Assembly (NCBI RefSeq): GCF_000187935.1 | Contig: NZ_AEUT02000001.1 | Span: forward strand, 372,001 to 436,000 | Direction: 5' to 3' | DNA length: 64,000 nt | Source: Streptococcus parauberis NCFD 2020 | GTDB lineage: Bacteria; Bacillota; Bacilli; Lactobacillales; Streptococcaceae | Notes under the pieces: model-generated | Databases searched by the model: none | Told to the model about the DNA's origin: nothing | The model's input: the letters and a program-made list of their open reading frames with translations, nothing else | Part shown: positions 8,245-17,554 of the stretch, in pieces | How positions within the stretch are numbered: position 1 is the stretch's first letter | Layout of the letters: each line of letters begins with the position of its first letter | Made by a program: the position numbers and the translations under genes

Positions 8245-9888
8245 TTGGTTGTTACAAAAGTAAAACAAATAAAATCAGTTAATAAATTGACAGCAGGAAT
8301 AAAATATATCGAAGATGGAGCAAAAACGATAGGAACAGAGTTAGTTGATTCTAACTTAAATTTCCCAGTTAAGGTGGTAGATGGGCAAGTTGTTTCTCAA
8401 CTTATTTCAGGACATTTAATTGTAGATGTTGAATCTGCTGATTTAGAATTTAAACAATTAAAACACTTAGCAAATTTAGAAAAAGGTCGACCATCTAATA
8501 ACGAAGAGTTACAAAAAAACGATGTTCTTGCTCACCATATTATTCAATCATTTGATCCTGATGATAATTTAACTCCTGAACAAATTCATGAGATAGGACG
8601 AAAAACTGCCTTAGAATTAACAGGAGGTAGTCATCAATTTGTCATTGCAACTCACTTAGATAAGGGTCATCTTCATAATCATATTTATATTAATTCTACT
8701 AATTCTGTGACGTTAAATAAGTTGAGGTGGCAGAAAGGAACTAAAAAAGCGTTGGAACATATTTCTGACAAGTATGCAGATATTGAAGGTGCAAAAATAA
8801 TTGAACAAAGAAATAAATTTGGTCATAAAGAATATTCTGCTTATCAAAAAGAAAATGTTTTCAAACTTGAAATAAAGTCACGTCTAGAGTTTCTTTTAAA
8901 GCACTCAACTAGTTTAAAAGACTTTCAGGAAAAAGCAAAAGTGTTAAATGTATCAACAGATTTTTCGGGAAAATATGCTAAATATAAATTACTTGATAGG
9001 GAACAAAAAAGAAATACAAGGGATAGTAGCTTATCAAAAAAAGGTCGATATTCTTTAGAACAGATTGAAAAACAAATTGCCAAAAATGAAGTAGTTTATT
9101 CACTCTCTGAAATAAAAATGGAGTATGATAAATTACAAAAAGAAAAAAATGATGATTTTGAAATTAGAGTTAAAATAGAACCTTGGCAAGTTGAAGCTAA
9201 AACTGAAACTGGGCTTTATCTTAAAATGCAATATGGCATTGCAAATGAAGGAACGGTAAAAATTCCAAGTCGGTTAGTTGATCAGGTAGAAGATGGTAGT
9301 TTTGATATTTTTATCAAAAAATCAGATTTCTTTTACTTCATAAATCCTGATAATTCTTCTAGTAACAAATTTATGAAAGGAGCGATTTTAATTAATCAAC
9401 TAGCTGCAGAAAGTGGTGAATACATTTTTAAAAAGAATCCTAATATTTCAAAATTAGATTTATTGGTTCGAGAGTATAATTATTTAGTCAGTCATAATAT
9501 TTCTGATTCTGATCAATTTTTGGAATTAAAAAGTCGTTTTCTGGCACAGATTGAAGAGACAAAAGAATCCTTAAATAAACTTGATGAAAAAATTGAACGA
9601 CTTCATAGGATTGCTTCAGCTTTGGAAGATTATAACTCTAATGATCCAATTGATATAGAGGTTGCAGAAGCAGTTTTAAAAGAATTATCTGTATCACCAA
9701 ACATGGATATTAAAGAAATTGAAAAACAGGTAATTGAAGTTTCTATCGAGAAAAAAGGGTTAAAAGAAACATTTGATAAAATTATTAAAGACTTTACTCA
9801 ATATGAAAAAATCGAGAAAAATTCCAAAGCTAGAGAATATAATAGAACTTTAACACGAAATAAGGAAAGTAATGAAGTAGAAAAGTAA
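8245..9888 (+). CDS. mobA: Relaxase (MobA/VirD2 family, MOBP-like)
   Basis: Nicks oriT and stays covalently bound to the transferred strand. The 547-residue protein has the metal-binding three-histidine motif HLDKGHLHNHIYIN (about residues 136-150) and an N-terminal KYIEDG segment that may hold the catalytic tyrosine. The C-terminal 200 residues are charged, coiled-coil-like and Lys/Glu rich. The start is TTG at 8245, with AGAGG 7 bases upstream and overlapping the end of mobC, so the two are co-translated. It completes the transfer set with the coupling protein, topoisomerase and primase upstream. Confidence 0.9.
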   Translation: MVVTKVKQIKSVNKLTAGIKYIEDGAKTIGTELVDSNLNFPVKVVDGQVVSQLISGHLIVDVESADLEFKQLKHLANLEKGRPSNNEELQKNDVLAHHIIQSFDPDDNLTPEQIHEIGRKTALELTGGSHQFVIATHLDKGHLHNHIYINSTNSVTLNKLRWQKGTKKALEHISDKYADIEGAKIIEQRNKFGHKEYSAYQKENVFKLEIKSRLEFLLKHSTSLKDFQEKAKVLNVSTDFSGKYAKYKLLDREQKRNTRDSSLSKKGRYSLEQIEKQIAKNEVVYSLSEIKMEYDKLQKEKNDDFEIRVKIEPWQVEAKTETGLYLKMQYGIANEGTVKIPSRLVDQVEDGSFDIFIKKSDFFYFINPDNSSSNKFMKGAILINQLAAESGEYIFKKNPNISKLDLLVREYNYLVSHNISDSDQFLELKSRFLAQIEETKESLNKLDEKIERLHRIASALEDYNSNDPIDIEVAEAVLKELSVSPNMDIKEIEKQVIEVSIEKKGLKETFDKIIKDFTQYEKIEKNSKAREYNRTLTRNKESNEVEK

Positions 9889-9922
9889 TACAGATCTTTT
9901 TATTTATTGATTTTATTTTTGC

Positions 9923-9928
9923 TATAAT
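9923..9928 (+). promoter_or_regulatory. Extended -10 promoter element
   Basis: TGCTATAAT (extended -10) lies 21 bp upstream of the ATG at 9950, with GGAGA before that ATG. No good -35 is present. It probably drives the broken membrane-protein gene downstream. Confidence 0.5.
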
Positions 9929-9949
9929 AAAAATGATTAAGGAGATAAA

Positions 9950-10704
9950 ATGAAATTAAGTTTGGTATTTTTAATAATTACCTTCAGTCCAGAATTTACT
10001 TTAGGTGATTTAATTGATTTTGGAGGAGCTTTTTTAGGAGTAATTGGAGCATTTTTAGTTGCAAGATATTCTGAAAAAAACTAAAGGAGAGGGAACTTAA
10101 AGAAAAAGAACCTGTTCTGCGTATAGGAGCGATTCAAGAGTCTATTGAAGGTTATAAACAAGGTTTTGACTTATCTGATGAAGGAATTGAACTTAAGGAT
10201 ATTAAATCCAAATTTTCAGAATTAAGTATACCTATTGCGAATTTAGGAATTACTCCAATAACTGATATAGTCTACTATTCTTATATTCAAAATTATTCTG
10301 AAATTGTAGAAAAAAGTCAGCTTGGGAATAATGATTTAAAATTTTCACAAATAGGTAATGGTAATTCTGAAAAATATGAACTTGGGCTATTATATAGAGT
10401 TGGTAATTCTATAAATAAATTTTCTTTCAAGAATGAAAAATATGTTACAACAATACCTTATCTTTTTCCAAAAGAAACAGATGATATTTTTTTCCAAAAA
10501 GATATAGTTGCGATTCTTGGATATTACTTTTCTGAAATTTACCCAACTATTCCTGTTCCAGAGATTATCATAAAAGTTAATTTTACAGATTATCTCGGTA
10601 TCAAACAAACACAAGAATTTATTTTAAAGTTAGAGAGGAATTTAAGCAATTTTGTTTTATCTTCTAAAGAAGATAAAACAAAATTATACGAATATTTCAT
10701 TTAG
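9950..10704 (+). pseudogene. Frameshifted single-span membrane protein, function unknown
   Basis: From ATG 9950 (GGAGA upstream) the frame gives 44 residues including a membrane helix (FGGAFLGVIGAFLVARY) and stops at 10082. The next frame is then open from the same point to a TAG at 10702-10704, continuing as a charged helix (KERELKEKEP) and a roughly 200-residue soluble domain. Adding one A to the A7 run at 10074-10080 joins both parts into a protein of about 251 residues. Either a one-base deletion, a sequencing error, or slippage. The domain is not recognised. Confidence 0.7.
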
Positions 10705-10749
10705 ATTAATTGGCAAGCTAAAAAGGAGTCTTAAAAATTAATTATAAGT

Positions 10750-10771
10750 CCAATAGGGTATACCCTATTGG
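10750..10771. repeat. Perfect 22-bp palindrome
   Basis: CCAATAGGGTA is followed immediately by its complement TACCCTATTGG with no loop. It lies between the end of the frameshifted gene and the 3' end of a minus-strand gene remnant, so it could be a shared bidirectional terminator or a protein-binding site. Confidence 0.6.
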
Positions 10772-10796
10772 CCACTTTTGAGTTTAAACTTTGTCT

Positions 10797-11099
10797 TCAT
10801 CTAATTAATTGTCTTGTTTTTAAAAGCCATGATTCATCATTCTTAAAAATCATAAATAGTTTTGAGCTATCCAATAATACTTGATAACCATCATCAACTT
10901 TATCAACTTTAATATCGCTAGATTCAATTTTTAAATCATTATTAGATATTACACTTGAAATGCAGATCTTTATTTTTGAGGCAATCTGATCTTCGGAAGA
11001 TTTGTTAAGTGTTTTACTAATATTTGAGTGAACTACTCCATACAGTAGGCCTTTAACATATGGGTTTTCGAAAACAGTATCTGCTAAAATGGATTCGCT
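10797..11099 (-). pseudogene. 5'-truncated gene remnant
   Basis: On the minus strand one frame is open for 101 codons (SESILADTVFENPYVKGLL at the upstream end, SWLLKTRQLIR at the natural stop at 10797-10799), but no start codon or ribosome-binding site precedes it. This looks like the 3' end of a gene whose beginning was lost at a rearrangement near 11100. The product is not recognised. Confidence 0.5.
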
Positions 11100-11160
11100 T
11101 CAATGCTTGTCAGTAAATAAACAAAAACTTTTGTAAGTGTGCTATTATAAGTCATATAGG

Positions 11161-11206
11161 TCGTGCGCTTTCTAATTCTTAGTGGTTTAAGATTAGGATA
11201 GCACGA
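11161..11206 (+). promoter_or_regulatory. Imperfect hairpin upstream of the restriction-modification operon
   Basis: TCGTGC (11161) pairs with GCACGA (11201-11206), and inside it CTAAT/ATTAG and CTTA/TAAG extend the stem with one bulged T. There is no T tract after it, so it is not a classical terminator. It may be a leader structure or operator for the genes downstream. Confidence 0.4.
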
Positions 11207-11221
11207 TTTATATACTTTTCA

Positions 11222-11596
11222 ATGAAATCAACTAGCAATTCGGGTATACTAGATATAATTGAGTATCAAAAAGAGCAGATAAAAGATTTACAAAACACTA
11301 AAGATGAACAATTTAAACAATTAAGTAATATGCAAAATCTTTTAGACCAACAACAACGTCAAGCCTTACAGGATAAAAAATTACTAGAAGAGTATAAATC
11401 AGAAATCAATGAATTGAAAGCTCTTAAAATGCTTCAGGAGGATATGAAAGATGGCTCGTCGATAAGGGGTGAGGCGCAGGAAGAAATTGAACGACTGAAA
11501 GCTCAATTGAAGTTATCAGAAGAAGAACGAAACAAGGCAAAAGAAAAAGAGCCGGTAAAAACAGAATCTAAAAAATGGTGGCAACTATGGAAATGA
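11222..11596 (+). CDS. Coiled-coil protein resembling the C-terminal half of plasmid DUF536/RepX proteins
   Basis: A 124-residue protein that is almost entirely heptad-like coiled coil (KEQIKDLQNTKDEQFKQL, then DQQQRQALQDKKLLEEYK) and ends in the aromatic tail KKWWQLWK. That tail and the DQQQ-LLEE run are typical of proteins encoded beside repB on lactococcal plasmids, which also carry an N-terminal helix-turn-helix that is missing here. No ribosome-binding site precedes the ATG. It may be a truncated remnant that still overlaps the start of the hsd transcription unit. Confidence 0.5.
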   Translation: MKSTSNSGILDIIEYQKEQIKDLQNTKDEQFKQLSNMQNLLDQQQRQALQDKKLLEEYKSEINELKALKMLQEDMKDGSSIRGEAQEEIERLKAQLKLSEEERNKAKEKEPVKTESKKWWQLWK

Positions 11597-11606
11597 GGGG
11601 GATCAA

Positions 11607-14600
11607 ATGAGTCATTCGGAACAAATGATTGAAAACCAGTTCATACAAATCTTAAGTGAGAAAGAAAATCAGTGGACTTATCGTCCGGACTTGAAGTCGG
11701 AAGAAGCACTTTGGCAAAACTTTAGAAGCCATTTAAACCGAATAAATTTAGCAGTATTGGAAGAACAACTATTAACGGACAAAGAATTTAAGCAAGTCAA
11801 AGTCGAGTTTTCACGTTTGACCGGAACACCTTTTTTAGCTTCTCAATGGCTTAGAGGAGAAAACGGGGTGGCTCAAGTATTATTAGAGCGAGAAGATGGG
11901 AAAAAAGTGACTTTAGAAGCCTTTAGAAATAAGGATATCTCAGGAGGAACTTCTTCTTATGAGGTGGTTCACCAAGTGGTCCCAGATTCCTCTAGAGTAG
12001 ATCGTGGAGATGTGAGTTTGCTGATTAATGGGCTCCCAATCATTCATATTGAGCTCAAAAAAGAGTCCGCTAAAGACGGTTTCATGCAAGCTTATTATCA
12101 AATTCAGCGTTATGCAGAAGATGGATTTTTTAAAGGGATTTACGCAACTACTCAAATCATGGTGATTTCAAATAAAGTCGATACCCGATACTTTGCAAGA
12201 CCTAGTGAAGATACCGCTGAAGCCTATGCTCAGATGAAGAAGTTTTTATTTAATTGGCGGACTGAAGACAATCAAACGGTTTCCGATTTATTTGATTTTA
12301 CTCGTACAGTTTTGCGGATACCCGATGCCCATGAATTGATTAGCCAATATACCATTCTCGTCGATGATCAAAAAAATCAAAAATTCCTCATGGTTTTAAG
12401 GCCTTACCAAATTCATGCGATTCGTAAGATTCGTCAAAAAGCGGCACAGCATGAAGGAGGATTTATTTGGCATGCGACAGGTTCAGGAAAGACCATTACC
12501 AGTTTTGTCGCAACGAAATTATTAGCACAAAATGCGATCGGTGTCGATCGTACGGTCATGGTTGTTGATAGAACAGACCTAGATGCTCAAACGCAGGATG
12601 AGTTTACTAAGTTTGCCTCGGAATATCATACCGGACAAACGACCGGAAATTCGGTAGCCAATACTTTGATTGTTGGGATCAAAAATCAAAAACAGTTGGC
12701 TCGAAACCTCCTTTCATCAAAAAATAATAATACGATTTTAGTGACCACGATTCAAAAACTCTCTGCGGCTATGCGGAGTGCCCAACAAGAGAGTGAAGAA
12801 AAAGGCTCGAATCAATTTGAGAAGCTACGGCAAGAACATATTGTTTTCATTGTTGATGAGGCTCATCGTGCGGTTAGTGATGAGGAAATGAAGCGGATTA
12901 AGAAAATATTACCCAATTCAACCTGGTTTGGATTAACGGGGACGCCTATTTTTGAAGAAAATAAAAAGCAAGAAAATGGAACTTTTGCTAGAACAACGAG
13001 CCAGCAGTACGGGCCACTCCTTCACTCCTATACAACCAAAAATGCCATGGATGATGGGGCTGTGTTAGGCTTTCAAGTCGAGTATCATTCACTGATTTCA
13101 GAAGAGGATCAAGAGGTGATTGTCACCCAACTCAATAAAGGAAAGTTGCCAGACGATGTCTTACAACAAGAAAAATTGGTGCCTACGGAACTTTATGAAA
13201 CAGATGAACATATTCGGACCATGTTACAAAAAATCTTTAATCGGAGAAGTGTGGTCAAAAAGTTCAAGGTAAAGAATGGTTTTCCTACGATGTCAGCCAT
13301 TCTTACCACTCACTCGATTGCCCAAGCCAAACATATTTACCGGATTTTAAAGGAAATGAAAGATAATGGGACACTCTTGAATGGGCGACAATTTGATGAA
13401 CGTCATCAACTGATTGATAAAGATTTCCCAAGAGTAGCTATTACCTTCTCAACCAATCCGGATCAATTAGAAAAAAATGAACAAGACGATGAATTAGTAG
13501 AGATCATGAAAGAGTATGCGAAACAGTTTGATGTCTCTCCTTATCAAGATGAGAAACTCTACAATCAAAATATTAATAAACGGTTGGCCCGTAAGGAAAA
13601 GCAATATCAATCGGATGGTCAGTGGCTAGATTTTGTTATTGTTGTCGATCGTTTATTGACAGGCTTTGATTCTCCAACGATTCAAACCTTATATATTGAT
13701 CGAGAAATGAACTATCAAAAGCTCCTTCAGGCGTTCTCAAGAACCAACCGTATTTATACAGGAAAAGATTCTGGGTTAATTGTCTCTTTTAGAAAACCCT
13801 TCACCATGAAAGAAAATGTGCAAAACACGTTTCGTCTATTCTCAAATGAAAAGCAAAACTTTGATCAACTGATTCCAAGAGAATATGAAGAAGTTAAAAG
13901 AGAATTTATCGAATGTTCAACACTTTATAAACAAAGCGAAGCCGAGCTATCGGATAATCCCAACGATCTTAAAACGATGATTGCACAAGTGAGTGCTTAT
14001 CAAAAGCTAGAAAAGAGTTATAAAGCGCTCCGAAGCTATGATCAATACGAAGAGGAATTTGAAGCATTTTCAGAAGTGGTGGAGCAGTTGCCACAATATC
14101 AAGGTAAAATGGAAAACGTTAAAGCGCAGATTAAAGAAATGCTCGAGGATGAGGAGCATTCTGAGGAGGACTTCGAGAATCTTTTACAAGAGATTGCTTT
14201 TTCTTCGCAGCTCAATGCGACACATAAAGATGTCGTGGATAGTTTTTATATTAATCAACTTTTGAAAGCTATTCAACTAAATGAAGCAGGAGCCGTTGAA
14301 AAATTTGAAAAAGAAATCCAACAAAAGGATCCTCAAATCCAAAAGATGTATCACACCATGAAAGATCAACTCGTCAATACTGCTGAAGAGATTGATGTGG
14401 CTCAATTAAAAGAGACATCGATTCAAAATGAAATTCAAAGACAACTTCAGAAAGAAGCTGAAGAATTTGGATTATCTTTCGAATTTCTACAGTCTGCAAT
14501 GAATGAGTATCAAGGCGATAAGAAAACGATCCCTTATTTAACCCATTTACTGGATTCGATGACTCTTAGTAAAGAAGAGTTCGAAGCCAAAACGGGTGAA

Positions 14601-14684
14601 AAATACAGAAGAAGAACAAAAGTTTTAGAAGAACGACTACAACAAAACTTTGAACAACTTCAAAAATGGAAAGAAGAATTATAA
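11607..14684 (+). CDS. hsdR: Type I restriction enzyme, R (motor/nuclease) subunit
   Basis: HsdR uses ATP to pull DNA through the HsdR2M2S complex and cuts unmethylated DNA. The 1025-residue protein has the N-terminal PD-(D/E)xK nuclease core ending in IELKKES (E149, K151). The helicase Walker A is HATGSGKTITS (K295), followed by the DEAH box VDEAHRA (D417-H420) and GLTGTPIF. The helicase C-terminal lobe includes DRLLTGFDSPTIQTLYIDR and QAFSRTNR, and a long helical tail binds the rest of the complex. Length and motif order look intact. GAGGGG precedes ATG 11607. The stop TAA overlaps the hsdM start by one base. Confidence 0.95.
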   Translation: MSHSEQMIENQFIQILSEKENQWTYRPDLKSEEALWQNFRSHLNRINLAVLEEQLLTDKEFKQVKVEFSRLTGTPFLASQWLRGENGVAQVLLEREDGKKVTLEAFRNKDISGGTSSYEVVHQVVPDSSRVDRGDVSLLINGLPIIHIELKKESAKDGFMQAYYQIQRYAEDGFFKGIYATTQIMVISNKVDTRYFARPSEDTAEAYAQMKKFLFNWRTEDNQTVSDLFDFTRTVLRIPDAHELISQYTILVDDQKNQKFLMVLRPYQIHAIRKIRQKAAQHEGGFIWHATGSGKTITSFVATKLLAQNAIGVDRTVMVVDRTDLDAQTQDEFTKFASEYHTGQTTGNSVANTLIVGIKNQKQLARNLLSSKNNNTILVTTIQKLSAAMRSAQQESEEKGSNQFEKLRQEHIVFIVDEAHRAVSDEEMKRIKKILPNSTWFGLTGTPIFEENKKQENGTFARTTSQQYGPLLHSYTTKNAMDDGAVLGFQVEYHSLISEEDQEVIVTQLNKGKLPDDVLQQEKLVPTELYETDEHIRTMLQKIFNRRSVVKKFKVKNGFPTMSAILTTHSIAQAKHIYRILKEMKDNGTLLNGRQFDERHQLIDKDFPRVAITFSTNPDQLEKNEQDDELVEIMKEYAKQFDVSPYQDEKLYNQNINKRLARKEKQYQSDGQWLDFVIVVDRLLTGFDSPTIQTLYIDREMNYQKLLQAFSRTNRIYTGKDSGLIVSFRKPFTMKENVQNTFRLFSNEKQNFDQLIPREYEEVKREFIECSTLYKQSEAELSDNPNDLKTMIAQVSAYQKLEKSYKALRSYDQYEEEFEAFSEVVEQLPQYQGKMENVKAQIKEMLEDEEHSEEDFENLLQEIAFSSQLNATHKDVVDSFYINQLLKAIQLNEAGAVEKFEKEIQQKDPQIQKMYHTMKDQLVNTAEEIDVAQLKETSIQNEIQRQLQKEAEEFGLSFEFLQSAMNEYQGDKKTIPYLTHLLDSMTLSKEEFEAKTGEKYRRRTKVLEERLQQNFEQLQKWKEEL

Positions 14685-16279
14685 TGGCGACAGGTTTAAA
14701 TCAACAACTATGGGCTTCTGCGGATATCTTACGTGGGAAGATGGATGCAAGTGAGTATAAAAACTACTTACTGGGATTAATTTTCTATAAGTACTTGTCT
14801 GATGCGCAGCTGAGAGAAGTTTATGAACAAGAAAATGGGAAGACAGATACCTTCCCAGAACGTTCCACTCAGTATGCAGGCTTCATGGAATGGTACGAAG
14901 AAGACAAAGACGATTTAATCGAAAATATCCAACCCAAACAAGGCTACTTTATCCAACCCGATCAATTGTTTTATCACTACCGCATCAAAGCTGATAACTA
15001 TGAATTTAACTTGACCGACTTACAAGCAGGTTTTAATGAGTTGGAACGTCAAGGAGAAGAATTTAGTGGATTGTTTGCGGATATTGATTTAAACTCCACA
15101 AAATTAGGCTCAAATGCACAACAACGTAATGTGACGATTACTGAGGTTTTACGTGCCTTAGATGAGATTGATTTATTTGAACACAATGGCGATGTGATTG
15201 GAGACGCTTATGAGTATTTAATCGGGATGTTTGCGGCAGGTGCAGGTAAAAAAGCAGGAGAGTTTTATACCCCTCAAGCTGTTTCACGCATCATGTCAGA
15301 AATTACGTCGATCGGACAAGAATCTCGAGCGCCTTTTCATATTTACGATCCTGCGATGGGATCAGGTTCTTTGATGCTTAATATCCGTCGCTATCTCATC
15401 AATCCAAATCAAGTCCATTATCATGGGCAAGAGCTAAATACGACGACCTTTAACTTAGCACGTATGAACTTAATCCTTCATGGGGTGGATAAAGAACGCA
15501 TGAACCTGAATAACGGGGACACTTTAGACGCCGATTGGCCGTCAGAAGAGCCTTATCAGTTTGATTCTGTGATCATGAACCCTCCTTACTCTGCGAAATG
15601 GTCAGCGGCAGATAAGTTTCTCTCTGACCCTCGTTTTGAGCGTTTTGGAAAATTAGCGCCTAAATCTAAAGCGGACTTTGCCTTTCTCCTTCACGGTTTT
15701 TACCATTTGAAAGAATCGGGAACAATGGGAATTGTCCTGCCGCATGGCGTGCTCTTTAGAGGAGCCGCGGAAGGAACCATTCGTCAGGCCCTTTTAGAAA
15801 TGGGAGCCATTGATGCGGTTATTGGCTTGCCGGCCAATATCTTTTTTGGAACGAGTATTCCGACAACGATTATTATTTTGAAGAAAAACCGTTCTCGGCG
15901 TGATGTCTTGTTTATCGATGCTTCTCAAGATTTTGAAAAACAAAAAAATCAAAATGTCCTGTTGGATGAACATATTGATAAAATTGTCTCTACCTACAAA
16001 AAGCGAGAAGATATTGAAAGATATGCTCATGTTGCAAGTTTTGATGAGATCCAAGAAAATGACTTTAACTTAAATATCCCTCGTTATGTCGATACCTTTG
16101 AGGAAGAAGCACCGGTTGATTTGGTTGCAGTAAATACCAATCTCCTTAAGATAAATGAAGAATTAGTTCAACAAGAGCAAGTGCTCTTATCGTTGATTAA
16201 CGATTTTTCAGAAAGTGAAGAGAATCAAGCATTGATTGATTCGATGCGTCTTCTTTTTAGAGGTGGGCATGATGAGTAA
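14684..16279 (+). CDS. hsdM: Type I restriction-modification enzyme, M (adenine methyltransferase) subunit
   Basis: N6-adenine methyltransferase of the type I complex. The N-terminal HsdM helical domain (MATGLNQQLWASADILRGK) is followed by GEFYTPQAVS, the SAM-binding motif DPAMGSGSL (D222) and the catalytic NPPY (N299-Y302), then PHGVLFRGAAEG. I choose ATG 14684, overlapping the hsdR stop (TAATG) with GGAAAG upstream, giving 531 residues; an in-frame ATG at 14666 would add six residues. It looks functional. An internal piece of this gene recurs at 39177-39761. Confidence 0.95.
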   Translation: MATGLNQQLWASADILRGKMDASEYKNYLLGLIFYKYLSDAQLREVYEQENGKTDTFPERSTQYAGFMEWYEEDKDDLIENIQPKQGYFIQPDQLFYHYRIKADNYEFNLTDLQAGFNELERQGEEFSGLFADIDLNSTKLGSNAQQRNVTITEVLRALDEIDLFEHNGDVIGDAYEYLIGMFAAGAGKKAGEFYTPQAVSRIMSEITSIGQESRAPFHIYDPAMGSGSLMLNIRRYLINPNQVHYHGQELNTTTFNLARMNLILHGVDKERMNLNNGDTLDADWPSEEPYQFDSVIMNPPYSAKWSAADKFLSDPRFERFGKLAPKSKADFAFLLHGFYHLKESGTMGIVLPHGVLFRGAAEGTIRQALLEMGAIDAVIGLPANIFFGTSIPTTIIILKKNRSRRDVLFIDASQDFEKQKNQNVLLDEHIDKIVSTYKKREDIERYAHVASFDEIQENDFNLNIPRYVDTFEEEAPVDLVAVNTNLLKINEELVQQEQVLLSLINDFSESEENQALIDSMRLLFRGGHDE

Positions 16280-17432
16280 AAAGAGTCCACAATTAAGGTT
16301 TGAAGGTTTTATGGATGATTGGGAAGAGCGTAAGTTGGGGGAGATATTTAACTATGAGCAACCAACAAAATATATTGTTAAATCTACAGAGTATGATGAC
16401 ACTTTTAATACACCTGTTTTAACAGCAGGTAAGAGTTTCTTATTGGGCTATACAGATGAGATTACTGGGATTAAAAATGCTACCGTAGAGAATCCAGTTG
16501 TTATATTTGATGATTTTACAACTGGTTCTCATTATGTAGATTTCCCTTTTAAGATTAAGAGTTCCGCAATGAAATTACTTAGTTTGAATGATAATTCTGA
16601 CAATTTCTATTTTATGTTTAATACGTTGAAGAATATAAAATATGTACCTCAAAGTCATGAACGTCATTGGATTTCTAAATTTTCAGAATTTGAAATCTAT
16701 AAACCTAGTCAGGAAGAACAGCAAAAAATTGGTTCATTTTTCAAACAACTCGACGACACTATCGCTCTTCATCAGCGTAAGTTAGATTTGTTGAAAGAAC
16801 AGAAAAAAGGCTTTTTACAAAAGATGTTCCCTAAAAATGGTGCCAAAGTTCCTGAATTGCGATTTGCGGGGTTTGCTGACGATTGGGAAGAGCGTAAGTT
16901 TTCAGACTTCACTAAATTGTCACAGGGACTACAAATAGCTATATCTGATAGATTTACAGAAGCTGGACCAAATAAAGAATTTTACATTACTAATGAATTT
17001 TTAAATCCTAACAATACAAAAAAATATTATATTGAAAATCCTTCAAAAAATGTAATCGCTAATACAAATGATATTTTAATGACACGAACAGGAAACACAG
17101 GGAAAGTAGTTACTAACACAAAAGGAGCATTTCATAATAATTTTTTTAAGATAGATTATGATCCCAAAAAAATATCAAAATTATTTTTATATTTCTTACT
17201 AACATCAATACCTATACAAAAAGAAATCTTAATACGAGCAGGTACTTCTACAATTCCAGATTTAAACCATAAAGATTTTTATAAAATAAAAGTTTATTTA
17301 CCAATATTTGAAGAACAACAAAGAATCGGTTCGTTCTTCAAACAGTTAGATGACACTATCGCTCTTCATCAACGGAAGTTAGATTTGTTGAAAGAACAGA
17401 AAAAAGGCTACTTACAAAAAATGTTTGTTTAG
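16272..17432 (+). CDS. hsdS: Type I restriction-modification enzyme, S (specificity) subunit
   Basis: HsdS sets the bipartite target site. The 386-residue protein shows two half-subunits: each opens with a PxLRF-GF-DDWEERK segment and a variable target-recognition domain (about 20-150 and 215-350). Each closes with a near-identical conserved helix (IGSFFKQLDDTIALHQRKL, then DLLKEQKKG). The two recognition domains differ strongly, so a bipartite target is expected. The start overlaps the hsdM end; AGGTGG best suits ATG 16272 (16269 is possible). The long internal direct repeats allow domain shuffling. Confidence 0.93.
   Translation: MSKKSPQLRFEGFMDDWEERKLGEIFNYEQPTKYIVKSTEYDDTFNTPVLTAGKSFLLGYTDEITGIKNATVENPVVIFDDFTTGSHYVDFPFKIKSSAMKLLSLNDNSDNFYFMFNTLKNIKYVPQSHERHWISKFSEFEIYKPSQEEQQKIGSFFKQLDDTIALHQRKLDLLKEQKKGFLQKMFPKNGAKVPELRFAGFADDWEERKFSDFTKLSQGLQIAISDRFTEAGPNKEFYITNEFLNPNNTKKYYIENPSKNVIANTNDILMTRTGNTGKVVTNTKGAFHNNFFKIDYDPKKISKLFLYFLLTSIPIQKEILIRAGTSTIPDLNHKDFYKIKVYLPIFEEQQRIGSFFKQLDDTIALHQRKLDLLKEQKKGYLQKMFV
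16720..17429 (+). repeat. Pair of about 100-bp direct repeats inside hsdS
   Basis: The conserved-helix coding segments at about 16720-16825 and 17325-17429 are nearly identical DNA (cactatcgctcttcatca and gttagatttgttgaaagaac occur in both). They encode the central and C-terminal conserved regions of HsdS and are natural substrates for recombination between recognition domains. Confidence 0.85.
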
Positions 17433-17472
17433 GGTCTATAATTAGATAATGACCCCTAAGAAATCAAATAAA

Positions 17473-17513
17473 AACAGCCCCTATAATCCAAATTCTAGAT
17501 TATAGGGGTTGTT
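17473..17513 (+). terminator. Terminator of the hsd operon
   Basis: A 16-bp stem (AACAGCCCCTATAATC with GATTATAGGGGTTGTT, one G-T pair) around a 9-nt loop, flanked by A and T tracts, 40 bp after the hsdS stop. Confidence 0.9.
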
Positions 17514-17554
17514 TATTTGTTTTAATGATGTAATAACCCTAAAAGGAGGATGTT

